Shown piece after piece: positions 17,278 through 26,967 of a DNA stretch of 42,225 bases. The translations under genes and the position numbers were made by a program. The notes under the pieces were generated by a model. The model was not told the DNA's origin, did no database searches, and was given only the letters and a program-made list of their open reading frames with translations. Each line of letters opens with the position of its first letter. Positions within the stretch are counted from its first letter, which is position 1. The stretch is from an uncultured Oscillospiraceae bacterium (GTDB lineage: Bacteria > Bacillota > Clostridia > Oscillospirales > Oscillospiraceae). The stretch lies in NCBI GenBank assembly GCA_949948775.1, contig CATLHC010000020.1, forward strand, positions 1-42,225. The letters are read 5' to 3'.

Positions 17278-17538
17278 ATGGAATACTATCAAATCATTGC
17301 GAACAGGATTCTCGCGCTGTGCAAGGAACGTGGGTTCTCCATCAATAAGCTGGCGAGGATGAGCAACGTCAAGCAATCCACAATCGACAATATCATGCAC
17401 GGTGCGTCCAGGAATCCCGGTATTCAAACGCTGCACAAAATTTCGCTGACCTTCAATATGACGCTCTCAGAGTTTCTTGACTATCCCGAGTTGAATGAGT
17501 TTTCTTTTGACGATAATTCGCCTGATGATGAAGAATAA
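17278..17538 (+). CDS. XRE-family repressor of the GPR module
   Basis: An 86-residue helix-turn-helix protein: the HTH covers most of it (RILALCKERGFSINKLAR, SNVKQSTIDNIMHG, then IQTLHKISLTFNMTLSEFL), and a short acidic tail follows. The ATG at 17278 has CGGAGA about 8 nt upstream. The ATG at 17254 lacks a ribosome site and lies almost at the predicted transcription start. It is divergent from the unknown/GPR operon, with two identical-core palindromes between, so autorepression and repression of that operon are likely. Confidence 0.85.
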   Translation: MEYYQIIANRILALCKERGFSINKLARMSNVKQSTIDNIMHGASRNPGIQTLHKISLTFNMTLSEFLDYPELNEFSFDDNSPDDEE

Positions 17539-17573
17539 AAACGGCTCCACCAGAATTGGTGAAGCCGTTTTTT
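17537..17573 (+). terminator. intrinsic terminator after XRE gene
   Basis: The stem AAAACGGCT/AGCCGTTTT extends through one mismatch into CACCA/TGGTG and is followed by TTTTTT. It directly follows the repressor stop codon. Confidence 0.85.
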
Positions 17574-17617
17574 ACTATCTATATCCGCTGTGCATCCCGC
17601 CCGGAAATCATTACCAC

Positions 17618-17646
17618 TTGTATTTTATAAACATTCGTTCTATAAT
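17618..17646 (+). promoter_or_regulatory. dinB-like promoter with LexA-type box
   Basis: TTGTAT (17618-17623), a 17-bp spacer and a perfect TATAAT (17641-17646) form the promoter. The spacer ends in AAACATTCGTTC (17629-17640), one mismatch from the Gram-positive LexA pattern GAACNNNNGTTC. A LexA-type repressor bound there would block the polymerase gene until DNA damage. Confidence 0.6.
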
Positions 17647-17682
17647 ACGGGTGTTCGCAAACGACAGACCGGGGGTGATGAC

Positions 17683-18931
17683 ATGGCACGCAATATCCTC
17701 CACATTGATTTTAACTGCTTTCTACGCTTCGGTTGAAATGCAGCGCCGCCCGGAGCTGCGCGATAAGCCCGTGGCTGTGTGCGGTAGCCAGGAGGACCGC
17801 CACGGCATCGTCCTTACTGCAAACTATGTCGCAAAGCCATTCGGTGTTAAAACAGGGATGACAATTTGGCAGGCAAAGCAGTGCTGCCCGAACCTGGTGA
17901 TACTTCCCCCGGATATGCGGCAATACATCCGCATCAGCAAGCTGGCCCGGGAAATCTACGAGGACTACACCGATCAGATTGAGCCCTTCGGCCTGGATGA
18001 GAGCTGGCTGGATGTGACCGGCAGTGTGGGGCTGTTTGGTTCCCCCATGGCTATGGCAAAGGAGATCAGCAACCGTATCAAGTTCGAGCTGGGCATCACT
18101 GCCAGCATCGGTGTCGCCGACAATAAGATCACCGCCAAGCTGGGCAGCGACTACAGGAAGCCGGACGCCATCACCCGCATTGAAGCAGACAATTATCGGG
18201 AAATCGCCTATCCGCTGCCCGTTCAAGACTTGCTCTATGTGGGGCCGGCCACCGAGCGGAAATTGAATGGTCTAGGCATCTATACCATCGGACAGCTGGC
18301 CCAATGCCCGGTGAACTACCTGACCTATAAGCTGGGTAAGATGGGGGCCGTCCTCCACACCTTTGCCACCGGGAAGGACCCTTCTCCTGTAAAGCGCACT
18401 GACTACGCCGCGACCGTCAAATCCGTGGGCAACAGCGCCACCACGCCCCGCGACTTGGTGTGTGACGAGGACGTTCATCTCATGCTGTACCTGCTGGCCG
18501 AGAGCGTGGCCTCCCGGATGCGGGACCTGGCCGCGCGGTGCATGGTGGTGGAGCTGTACGTCCGGGACACCCACCTGGTCTCGTTCACCCGCCGGCGGAA
18601 ACTGGCCGTCCCCACCTGCTCCAGCGCGGAGATCGCCCATACTGCCTTTGAGCTGTTCCGGGCAAACTACCGCTGGAGCCGGCCGATCCGGAGCATCGGC
18701 GTGCGGGGCGCGGAACTGGTGGAGGCGGACGCCGGGGTGCAGACCTCCCTGCTGGGCGACGACGCCAAACGGGAGAAGTGGGAGCGTATCGACGCCGCCA
18801 TGGACCACCTGCGCCAGCGGTACGGCTATATGAGCATACGCCGGGCCGTGACCTGTGCCGACCCGGAGCTGGGCAGGATCGATCCCAGGGATGACCACAC
18901 GGTCCATCCCGTAGGATACTTCGGAGGATGA
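17683..18931 (+). pseudogene. DinB/UmuC-family Y-polymerase with frameshift near its start
   Basis: This is a Y-family translesion DNA polymerase of about 415 residues. From the natural ATG (17683, GGGGGTG upstream) the frame reads MARNILHIDFNCF and then hits a stop at 17734. One base fewer in the TTT at 17719-17721 would continue as FYASVEM in the frame that stays open to 18931. The second catalytic motif GLDESWLDVT, the HhH region (VQDLLYVGPATERKLNGLG) and the little-finger domain are intact. Starting instead at ATG 17678 gives an out-of-frame N-terminus without the first metal-binding Asp of HIDF. So the gene is either inactivated, rescued by slippage, or affected by a sequencing error. 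Confidence 0.8.
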
Positions 18932-18932
18932 C

Positions 18933-19184
18933 ATGAACGAGGCAAAACGGGAAAAACGGTATGTGCCGGTGGTGGTGCGCTTCGACGCGGAGGGACAGCT
19001 CCGGCCGCTGACCATTGAGTTTGATGAGGAGCACAAATACGCCGTAGATAGAGTGCTGGACATATGCCACGCCGCCTGCCAGACGGTAGGCGGCGTGGGG
19101 GTACGCTATACGGTCCGGGTGCAGGGGCAGGAGCGGTATTTGTGGCTGGAAAAGAGCCGGTGGTTTGTGGAAGCGATAACGTAG
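18933..19184 (+). CDS. small protein coupled to DinB-like polymerase, 83 aa
   Basis: An 83-residue protein beginning 1 nt after the polymerase stop codon, with GGAGG inside the polymerase end as its ribosome site. It opens with a basic run (KREKRYVPVVVRF), has LTIEFDEEHKYAVDRVL in the middle and ends YLWLEKSRWFVE, a beta-rich pattern. Small companions downstream of Y-polymerases are common in Firmicutes mobile elements (YolD-like genes are the known analogue), but I cannot place this one in that family. It probably shares the SOS-type promoter. Confidence 0.75.
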   Translation: MNEAKREKRYVPVVVRFDAEGQLRPLTIEFDEEHKYAVDRVLDICHAACQTVGGVGVRYTVRVQGQERYLWLEKSRWFVEAIT

Positions 19185-19188
19185 CCTT

Positions 19189-19542
19189 TTATTGCTGTTG
19201 GAACGCATCCAGCGTTCTGAAGATCGCGTCCCGGTCCGTGACGTGCAGGGCCTGGTCATTTGCGTCTGCATTGGAAGTCATGTCCGCATCTTCGGACTGC
19301 GCCTCCCGCTGTGCCAAGATATCCTCTATAAAATGTCTGAGCTGTTTGTTATCCATGACAGTCGCTCCCTGCGGGGCCAGCGTCTGACCACCAGCATAAT
19401 GAAGCATGGCATTTGTGATAAACTGGGCCTTAGACCGTCCCTGACGGTTGAGCAGTTCCGCCGCCTGCCTTTGCTGTGGATCGCAGAGGTTGAAGCGGAC
19501 GGTGAACTTTCCGGGATCTTTCTTGCCATCCATCCCCGTCAC
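19189..19542 (-). CDS. ParR-like partition adaptor
   Basis: A 117-residue protein directly after and overlapping (GTGA) the ParM-like gene. The N-terminal KFTVRFNLCDPQQRQAAELL is a ribbon-helix-helix-like strand and helix, as in ParR/StbB centromere-binding proteins. The middle AQFITNAMLHYAG completes the fold, and the acidic C-terminus would contact the filament. The start is GTG 19542 (AGGAGG 4 nt upstream) or ATG 19533. Role: bind the element's centromere and cap the actin-like filament. Assignment rests on fold pattern plus gene order. Confidence 0.75.
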   Translation of the reverse strand: MTGMDGKKDPGKFTVRFNLCDPQQRQAAELLNRQGRSKAQFITNAMLHYAGGQTLAPQGATVMDNKQLRHFIEDILAQREAQSEDADMTSNADANDQALHVTDRDAIFRTLDAFQQQ

Positions 19543-20453
19543 CTGCCCTCCTGGGCCAGCCGGTACAGCAGCTCAAAGCCCTTGGCGTTGGCCCGGATAT
19601 CGTCCACAAACAGGGGATGTGCCACCTTTCCCGACGCCTCGATTTGCCGGCGCAGCAGGATGGACCCGCCGCCCATAAACACTACCATGCCGGATTTCAG
19701 TTCCAGCCCCCGCTCCCGCAAAGTGCTGAACAAATCGTTAACAAATGCCTGGGCCTGCCGCTCCACCATATCGGCAACCTGGGGAGGGACGTGTTCTTTA
19801 CGGCCCAGGAGGATGGCGTCGATCTCCGACTCCTCCAGCAGCACGTCTAGCTCTGCATTCACCCTGGACTTCACCTGGTTATACAGGGTGATGACCCCGT
19901 GCTCCAGGGATTCGCACACGGATAAGTCGCCCGCGCCGTCCTTCATCAGCAGCAGGTCGGTGGTCATACCGCCTTGGTCGATGATGAGGGCCTTGGGCTT
20001 GTCCCGCAGGGCCTGGAGCATGCTGACGGCGGCGGCGTAAGCCTGGGGGAAGCACATCACCTTCTCAATGAAGATAGAGTAGACTTTGCCCTGGAAGTCG
20101 AACTGTACCGCGCCCCGCCCGGTGAAATAGTTGATAAATGCCTTATGCTGGGCCCCGTAATGGGCCGGGGGCAGCCCCACCGCCAGCTGCACCCGCATGA
20201 GATTGGGGGAGTACGCTCCAGCCGCCTGGACCTCGTAGGCGATGGCGAACAGCGTCAGCACCCAGAACCGCTCATCCTCCGTCTTGTCCCGGTGGTAGGG
20301 GATGCGCTTCTCGGACAGGGTGTAGTATTTCTCCCGATACTTCAAGGTCTCGCCGCCGAAGGGCGGGCTGTCGCTCTCCAGAAGTCCCGAGGTGAAGGGC
20401 GCGTGATTTACGACTTTCACGAGCTTGTTCCCGTGATCAACTGAAATTAACAT
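19539..20453 (-). CDS. parM: ParM/StbA-type actin-like partition ATPase
   Basis: A 304-residue actin-like plasmid segregation protein. It opens with LISVDHGNKLVKVVN (phosphate-1 loop with the key Asp), has ALIIDQGGMTTDLLLM (phosphate-2 loop) mid-protein and VVFMGGGSILLRRQIE (adenosine loop) near the end. It forms ATP-driven filaments that push plasmid copies apart. ATG at 20453 has AGGAGG 8 nt before. With the following ParR-like gene it forms a type II partition operon from the promoter at 20478-20506. Its presence implies the element replicates extrachromosomally at some stage. Confidence 0.88.
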   Translation of the reverse strand: MLISVDHGNKLVKVVNHAPFTSGLLESDSPPFGGETLKYREKYYTLSEKRIPYHRDKTEDERFWVLTLFAIAYEVQAAGAYSPNLMRVQLAVGLPPAHYGAQHKAFINYFTGRGAVQFDFQGKVYSIFIEKVMCFPQAYAAAVSMLQALRDKPKALIIDQGGMTTDLLLMKDGAGDLSVCESLEHGVITLYNQVKSRVNAELDVLLEESEIDAILLGRKEHVPPQVADMVERQAQAFVNDLFSTLRERGLELKSGMVVFMGGGSILLRRQIEASGKVAHPLFVDDIRANAKGFELLYRLAQEGR

Positions 20454-20477
20454 GGTAATCCGCCTCCTTATACCGTT

Positions 20478-20506
20478 CTTATACAGTTGGAATACGCACA
20501 GTTCAA
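20478..20506 (-). promoter_or_regulatory. parM promoter
   Basis: On the minus strand, TTGAAC (20501-20506), 17 bp, TATAAG (20478-20483). A short ACAGTT direct repeat lies within (20483-20488 and 20499-20504). The centromere may be in this 167-bp gap, but I see no clear iteron array. Confidence 0.6.
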
Positions 20507-20556
20507 CAATTTTTATAGAATTTCAAACAAAAAATGGTTATGCGCAGAGCATCATC

Positions 20557-20585
20557 TTGCGTTTCAGTCCAAACAGGTGTACAAT
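20557..20585 (+). promoter_or_regulatory. HU gene promoter
   Basis: TTGCGT (20557-20562), 17 bp, TACAAT (20580-20585), placing the transcript start about 30 nt before the HU ATG and its AGAGAGG site. Confidence 0.6.
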
Positions 20586-20620
20586 GGCCCGGTAATTTTC
20601 ATAGAGAGGATGTTTTCTGC

Positions 20621-20893
20621 ATGAATAAGATGGAATTGGTGTCGGCCATGGCCGACAAGTCCGGCCTGTCTAAAAAGGACTGTGAGGCCGCGCTGGGTGC
20701 TCTGACTGAAACGGTAACCGATGCGCTGAAAGCGGAGGACAAGGTGCAGCTGATGGGCTTCGGCTCTTTCGAGGTAAAAAAGCGTGATGCCCGGACCGGC
20801 CGCAACCCCCGGACCAGCGAGCCAGTGGAAATACCCGCCGCCAAGCTGCCGGTGTTCAAGGCCGGCAAGGCGCTGAAGGACGCAATTCAGTAA
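20621..20893 (+). CDS. HU-family DNA-binding protein
   Basis: A 90-residue histone-like protein. MNKMELVSAMADKSGLSKKD forms the helical dimer body, VQLMGFGSFEVKKR precedes the flexible arm, and RTGRNPRTSEPVEIPA is the DNA-clasping beta arm with its conserved Pro-containing tip (RNPRT). FKAGKALKDAIQ is the usual end. It bends and compacts DNA and is often carried by plasmids and phages to support replication or integration. It is divergent from parM with its own promoter and a strong terminator. An element-borne paralogue of chromosomal HU is likely. Confidence 0.95.
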   Translation: MNKMELVSAMADKSGLSKKDCEAALGALTETVTDALKAEDKVQLMGFGSFEVKKRDARTGRNPRTSEPVEIPAAKLPVFKAGKALKDAIQ

Positions 20894-20901
20894 ACGAGAA
20901 C

Positions 20902-20933
20902 AGCCCGTGTGCTCCCTTCGGAGCACACGGGCT
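20902..20933. terminator. terminator after HU, shared by convergent operon
   Basis: A perfect 14-bp GC-rich stem (AGCCCGTGTGCTCC and complement) with a CTTC tetraloop, followed by a weak T-rich run on the plus strand. It sits between HU and the end of the long minus-strand operon. Confidence 0.75.
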
Positions 20934-20943
20934 TCATATATCT

Positions 20944-21570
20944 TTATGTGTGGACTGAGTAGTTCGCTTTTTTCAAATTATCGTGGTAGTTGTGAAAAAT
21001 CAGCCCACCGCATATGCCATCGCGGCCATTGCAGACCTCCCGGAAGAAAAATGAATACGGCACAATATCATGGTAGAAGTCGATCTGCTCCACACAGGGG
21101 AAGCAGAAATTGTCTCGTAGCGCACGGGCCAGCTTTTTTCGGACGGTTTTATTTGCCATACATTCCCGCAGCCTTTTCTGGTCGTGAAAAACAAGCCTGG
21201 GCCGGGATGTGGAGCAGACAGAGAGATGTTTCCACGTTTTCGGCCCACCGTCCTGGGTGCTTTCCCCCATGAACGCCAGCAGCGGGGCGTAGGGGATCGT
21301 CACGGATTCCTCCCAGCCGCGCACCTCGCCGCCGCAAACACCATTCAGCCAGGTGAAATTGATGGTCAGAAGCCCGGTGGCCTCGTTGCGGCGGAGCACC
21401 GCGAAAGAGTGGATATCGGATACGATTTCCGTCTGCCCATCCTCCAGGGTTTCCAGCCACTCACGAACGATAAGGAACCGCTGGGGAGACTTCCTGTTCC
21501 AGCTGAGCGTCCTAAAACTGATGCAGCATTCCCCGGCGGTGGCGATCACCATGGTTCGTTTACTCGGCAT
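20944..21570 (-). CDS. unknown protein, 208 aa, last gene of replication operon
   Basis: I do not recognise this 208-residue soluble protein. It begins MPSKRTMVIATAGECCISF, contains RNEATGLLTINFTWLNGV with clustered hydrophobic strands in the middle, and ends with Cys- and aromatic-rich FCFPCVEQIDFYHDIVPYSF. The ATG at 21570 has GGAGGG 8 nt upstream and overlaps the preceding gene by 11 bp, so it is translationally coupled to the DUF7768-like gene. No membrane segment is seen. It lies at the promoter-distal end of the replication/recombination operon. Confidence 0.75.
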   Translation of the reverse strand: MPSKRTMVIATAGECCISFRTLSWNRKSPQRFLIVREWLETLEDGQTEIVSDIHSFAVLRRNEATGLLTINFTWLNGVCGGEVRGWEESVTIPYAPLLAFMGESTQDGGPKTWKHLSVCSTSRPRLVFHDQKRLRECMANKTVRKKLARALRDNFCFPCVEQIDFYHDIVPYSFFFREVCNGRDGICGGLIFHNYHDNLKKANYSVHT

Positions 21571-22297
21571 TGTCCTTGCCCTCCTCTTCAAAATACTTGA
21601 CCGGGATTCCAAGCCTTTCGGCCAGTTTGATCTCCTCCCGCATCCCCGCCGTACACGCGCCATAGGCGTTGACATGCTGGCAGAGCGTCACCAGCCTAAG
21701 TCCCATCTCCCGCGCCGCCTGATCCTCATCGGGATCGCCAGGATTGGCGATGGGCGGGAACATCAAATGGGGGCAGACGGGGATCTCTCCGGCCTGGAAC
21801 ACCTCCCGGGCCCGCCGGCGGGCAAACTCGATGTTGTGTTCCACATTTCCCCGGAGCGGGGCACAGATGTAGACCAATTGGAGATCATCACGTTCCGGTT
21901 CCGATACTTGCTCAAGGAACGGCTGCAAGTATTGCCTGACCGCGTTTCTCAATTTCTCGCGGTCATCTTCGGTGAATGGATATTCTTCCTCTTTAGCCGG
22001 GCAAGTCCTGATGTCCGGGCAAATCCTCCAGCCCAAATCAGGCGTCACAAAAATATGTTTATTACGCCAGATATCCTCGAATTTCAAAGGGGTCGTAATG
22101 GCTGATTGAGCCAGCCGATCCAGCACCACGATTTCCAGCGCGTCATACCGCACAGTGGCAAAGGTGGAAATAAAGCGCATCCTGATCCAGAAATCCCTTC
22201 CCAGCGTTCCCACGCACGTATTGGCCTCAAAACATACGGACTCCATTAGTCTTCCGCTGGAAAATAATTTGCGCAGTTCCCTTTCAAAAAAGTTCAT
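21560..22297 (-). CDS. DUF7768/nucleoside 2-deoxyribosyltransferase-like protein
   Basis: A 245-residue protein. The C-terminal ~110 residues match the DUF4406/DUF7768 deoxyribosyltransferase-like fold: QLVYICAPLRGNVEHNIEFA, PVCPHLMFPP and GMREEIKLAERLGIPVKYF. The N-terminal ~125 residues (RYDALEIVVLDRL) are unassigned. Family members on Firmicutes elements are thought to act on nucleotides or related ligands, but activity is unproven. GGAGGTG precedes the ATG. It sits between LPD11 and the terminal unknown gene. Confidence 0.75.
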   Translation of the reverse strand: MNFFERELRKLFSSGRLMESVCFEANTCVGTLGRDFWIRMRFISTFATVRYDALEIVVLDRLAQSAITTPLKFEDIWRNKHIFVTPDLGWRICPDIRTCPAKEEEYPFTEDDREKLRNAVRQYLQPFLEQVSEPERDDLQLVYICAPLRGNVEHNIEFARRRAREVFQAGEIPVCPHLMFPPIANPGDPDEDQAAREMGLRLVTLCQHVNAYGACTAGMREEIKLAERLGIPVKYFEEEGKDNAE

Positions 22298-22314
22298 GAT
22301 ACACCTCCAAATGT

Positions 22315-22590
22315 TCAGTCAGTTTCCGGCATCTGCGACTGCATCTGCTTTTCAAAGCCGATGATCTGCTCCATCGTCAGCCACTCCGGCTTCATATCCG
22401 CCGGAAAGCTCTCCCACAGAGCCTTCATGTAGCCGATTTGATCTACGACGTTCCCGGCCCACAGATGGTTTGCATAAAAGCGCCCATACCCTAAAAAATA
22501 GATGCAGTCTAAGCGCATTCGATCCAGCAGCATATATCGGAATGTACTGTCCCAGTTTTTCGCTTTCAGATATTCCTCGTATTTGTTCAT
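22315..22590 (-). CDS. LPD11-domain small protein
   Basis: A 91-residue protein that is essentially one LPD11 (large polyvalent protein-associated) domain: YFLGYGRFYANHLWAGNVVD is the signature, and PEWLTMEQIIGFEKQM follows. This domain is found alone or in giant polyvalent proteins of phages and conjugative elements; function unknown. AGGAGC lies 9 nt before the start. Its presence supports the mobile nature of this operon. Confidence 0.85.
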   Translation of the reverse strand: MNKYEEYLKAKNWDSTFRYMLLDRMRLDCIYFLGYGRFYANHLWAGNVVDQIGYMKALWESFPADMKPEWLTMEQIIGFEKQMQSQMPETD

Positions 22591-22632
22591 GTCATTAGCT
22601 CCTTACGTAAAACCAAACTCACGTATTTGCGC

Positions 22633-22658
22633 GGGGGAGAGCCATGCGGCTCTCCCCC
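22633..22658 (-). other. intercistronic GC hairpin after ligA fusion
   Basis: A perfect 11-bp stem (GGGGGAGAGCC, loop ATGC, complementary arm) lies 7 bp after the ligase stop codon and before LPD11. There is no U-tract, so it is more likely a 3'-end stabiliser or processing site than a terminator. Confidence 0.5.
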
Positions 22659-22665
22659 TGTGTTG

Positions 22666-25371
<2,706 letters not shown>

Positions 25372-26286
25372 TTACCCAATAAAATCTTTTCGGGCGCGAT
25401 ACGCATCTACCTCATCGCGGGTTGGGCAAAAAAACGGCGGTGCCTCAGCACTGCCCATCTGGATGGGGATCAACACTTTTTTCACCCGCTCCAGCAGGGC
25501 CTGATCCGGGCATCTGTCGATAAATCTGCCTGCGGTGTTCAAAATCAGTCTGTCCATGGTATCTGTTACCGTGATTTCGGATGCGTCCATGTGAGCGCCG
25601 ATAAAATGAGCGATATTCTCCGGGGTATACTGAAACACATACTGCGTATACCGGCCACCCTTGCGGCGAGCATAGCCGTAGACGCAGTTCCCCATTTTCA
25701 GCAGGCCTTCAATATCCGTTGCCTCCCGCGCTTTGCAGATGGCGGGAAACAGCTCGGGGAGCATCCACTCCCTCCAATCGGGGCCGGTGTCCTGACGCTG
25801 CGGAAGCTCTGCTTGAATGCTCTCAAGGACCTGCGAGTCTAAAGTACGGCCCTCCAATGCGTCAAACAGGGTTTTCTGGCTGCCTGGGTCGATGCGGAGC
25901 AGCTTTGCGTCATACGCCTCATACGCGGCATAGCCAAATCGCTCAAAATTGAGGGCCTCACCCTTTGACATGGGGACTTTGGCCAGAGAGTCCGGGTCCC
26001 TCATGGCGTTCATATAGACCGCTTTCCCGCGAGAGATCAGCCAGGAGCGGAAGTAGGTGAAGCCATCGTCCGTATAATGGGCCCCCAGCGCGGCGCTGGC
26101 CGCCCACAAATCGTTCCGATAGGCCGCGTCTTCATATTCCGTCAGGATCAGGTGCCAGTCCAGAATGTCTTCCAGGGAAAGCTTTACCAGCTTTTCCACT
26201 ACCAGGCACCGACGCGATTCCTGGTCCTTATCAGAAAAGGTCTGATTGACGGTATCAATGATATTCCAGAATAAGTCTTTGTTCAT
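25372..26286 (-). CDS. DUF4240-domain protein
   Basis: A 304-residue protein whose N-terminal ~130 residues match DUF4240: DLFWNIIDTVNQTFSD at the start, then LTEYEDAAYRNDLWAAS, DDGFTYFRSWLISRGKAVY and RDPDSLAKV. The C-terminal ~170 residues are unassigned and include KMGNCVYGYARRKGGRY. Function unknown; DUF4240 proteins are cytosolic. The start at 26286 follows AAGGAAA by 8 nt. It lies directly upstream of the DUF2786-LigA gene (18-bp gap). Such genes are not usual in replication operons, so it may be cargo. Confidence 0.75.
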   Translation of the reverse strand: MNKDLFWNIIDTVNQTFSDKDQESRRCLVVEKLVKLSLEDILDWHLILTEYEDAAYRNDLWAASAALGAHYTDDGFTYFRSWLISRGKAVYMNAMRDPDSLAKVPMSKGEALNFERFGYAAYEAYDAKLLRIDPGSQKTLFDALEGRTLDSQVLESIQAELPQRQDTGPDWREWMLPELFPAICKAREATDIEGLLKMGNCVYGYARRKGGRYTQYVFQYTPENIAHFIGAHMDASEITVTDTMDRLILNTAGRFIDRCPDQALLERVKKVLIPIQMGSAEAPPFFCPTRDEVDAYRARKDFIG

Positions 26287-26326
26287 ATTGATTTCCTTCC
26301 ATGTACGGCGTACTTTTCCAGTGCGC

Positions 26327-26530
26327 TCAGTTATCAGATTTTTGGGCGTATTTTCCGAAATTCAGCTCATGGACAATGCGGCGGATTTCCGCGTCATTAT
26401 CCCAGGCGCTGTGTAAGGTCTCCCGCTCGTGGCCCGCTCCCATATGGACGCTCACGGTTCCATCATAGATTTGCATCAGCACGTCAGGGCGCCTGGCACA
26501 CACGACAGCCAAATTACCAAGTTCTTTCAT
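26327..26530 (-). CDS. small unknown protein, 67 aa
   Basis: A 67-residue protein beginning MKELGNLAVVCARRPDVLMQ, with SVHMGAGHERETLHSAWDND in the middle. Not recognised. GAAGGAGG lies 9 nt before the ATG at 26530; a longer start at 26569 is rejected for lack of a ribosome site and overlap with the previous gene. Position after the sigma-like gene suggests cotranscription. Confidence 0.7.
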   Translation of the reverse strand: MKELGNLAVVCARRPDVLMQIYDGTVSVHMGAGHERETLHSAWDNDAEIRRIVHELNFGKYAQKSDN

Positions 26531-26544
26531 TTGAAATGCCTCCT

Positions 26545-26907
26545 TCAAGCCGCAATTCTCATTTCCCAATAAGGGTCGGATTCCTCCAGTATACTGATAG
26601 GGGTCACAGCGTGGGGCAGATAGTGCGGCGCATCCCGGAAACCGTATTGGATTCGGGCGCTGCTGCAGCTGCGCATCTCGTAGCGCAGGCTCATAAAGAT
26701 GTAGCCCTTCAAGCTGCCTCCGCTCCTTTTATCGGGGTCGTACAGCTCCACCGCCCGAATCAGCCGCGCGGCCAGGGACTGGTACACGTCCTCCCGGTCC
26801 AGATGAGCGGCGCGGATCAAAGACCCGTTCTGCCACATCACGCTGTCGATGCACCAAAGGTACTGCTCCACCAGCGCATTGCGCTGGTCGATAGACAAAT
26901 TTCCCAT
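26545..26907 (-). CDS. sigma-70 region-2-like small protein
   Basis: A 120-residue protein resembling sigma-70 region 2. LDREDVYQSLAARLIRAVEL and DPDKRSGGSLKGYIFMSLRY correspond to region 2.1-2.2 and the start of 2.3, and the initial VEQYLWCIDSVMWQN to region 1.2-2.1. Region 4, which reads the -35 box, is missing. It could bind RNA polymerase core as an element-specific sigma fragment or an anti-sigma-like decoy. AAGGAGA precedes the ATG. Similar short sigma-like proteins occur on conjugative elements. Confidence 0.7.
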   Translation of the reverse strand: MGNLSIDQRNALVEQYLWCIDSVMWQNGSLIRAAHLDREDVYQSLAARLIRAVELYDPDKRSGGSLKGYIFMSLRYEMRSCSSARIQYGFRDAPHYLPHAVTPISILEESDPYWEMRIAA

Positions 26908-26927
26908 GTTCAGTTTTCTCCTTTTTT

Positions 26928-26960
26928 AGCGGGGGCGTGCCCATTGAGCACGCCCCCGCT
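26928..26960 (-). other. intercistronic GC hairpin after pcfJ-like gene
   Basis: A perfect 13-bp stem (AGCGGGGGCGTGC and complement, 7-base loop) lies between the PcfJ-like stop codon and the sigma-like gene. On the transcribed strand it is followed by A-rich sequence, not U's, so simple termination is unlikely. Confidence 0.5.
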
Positions 26961-26967
26961 GATTTCA

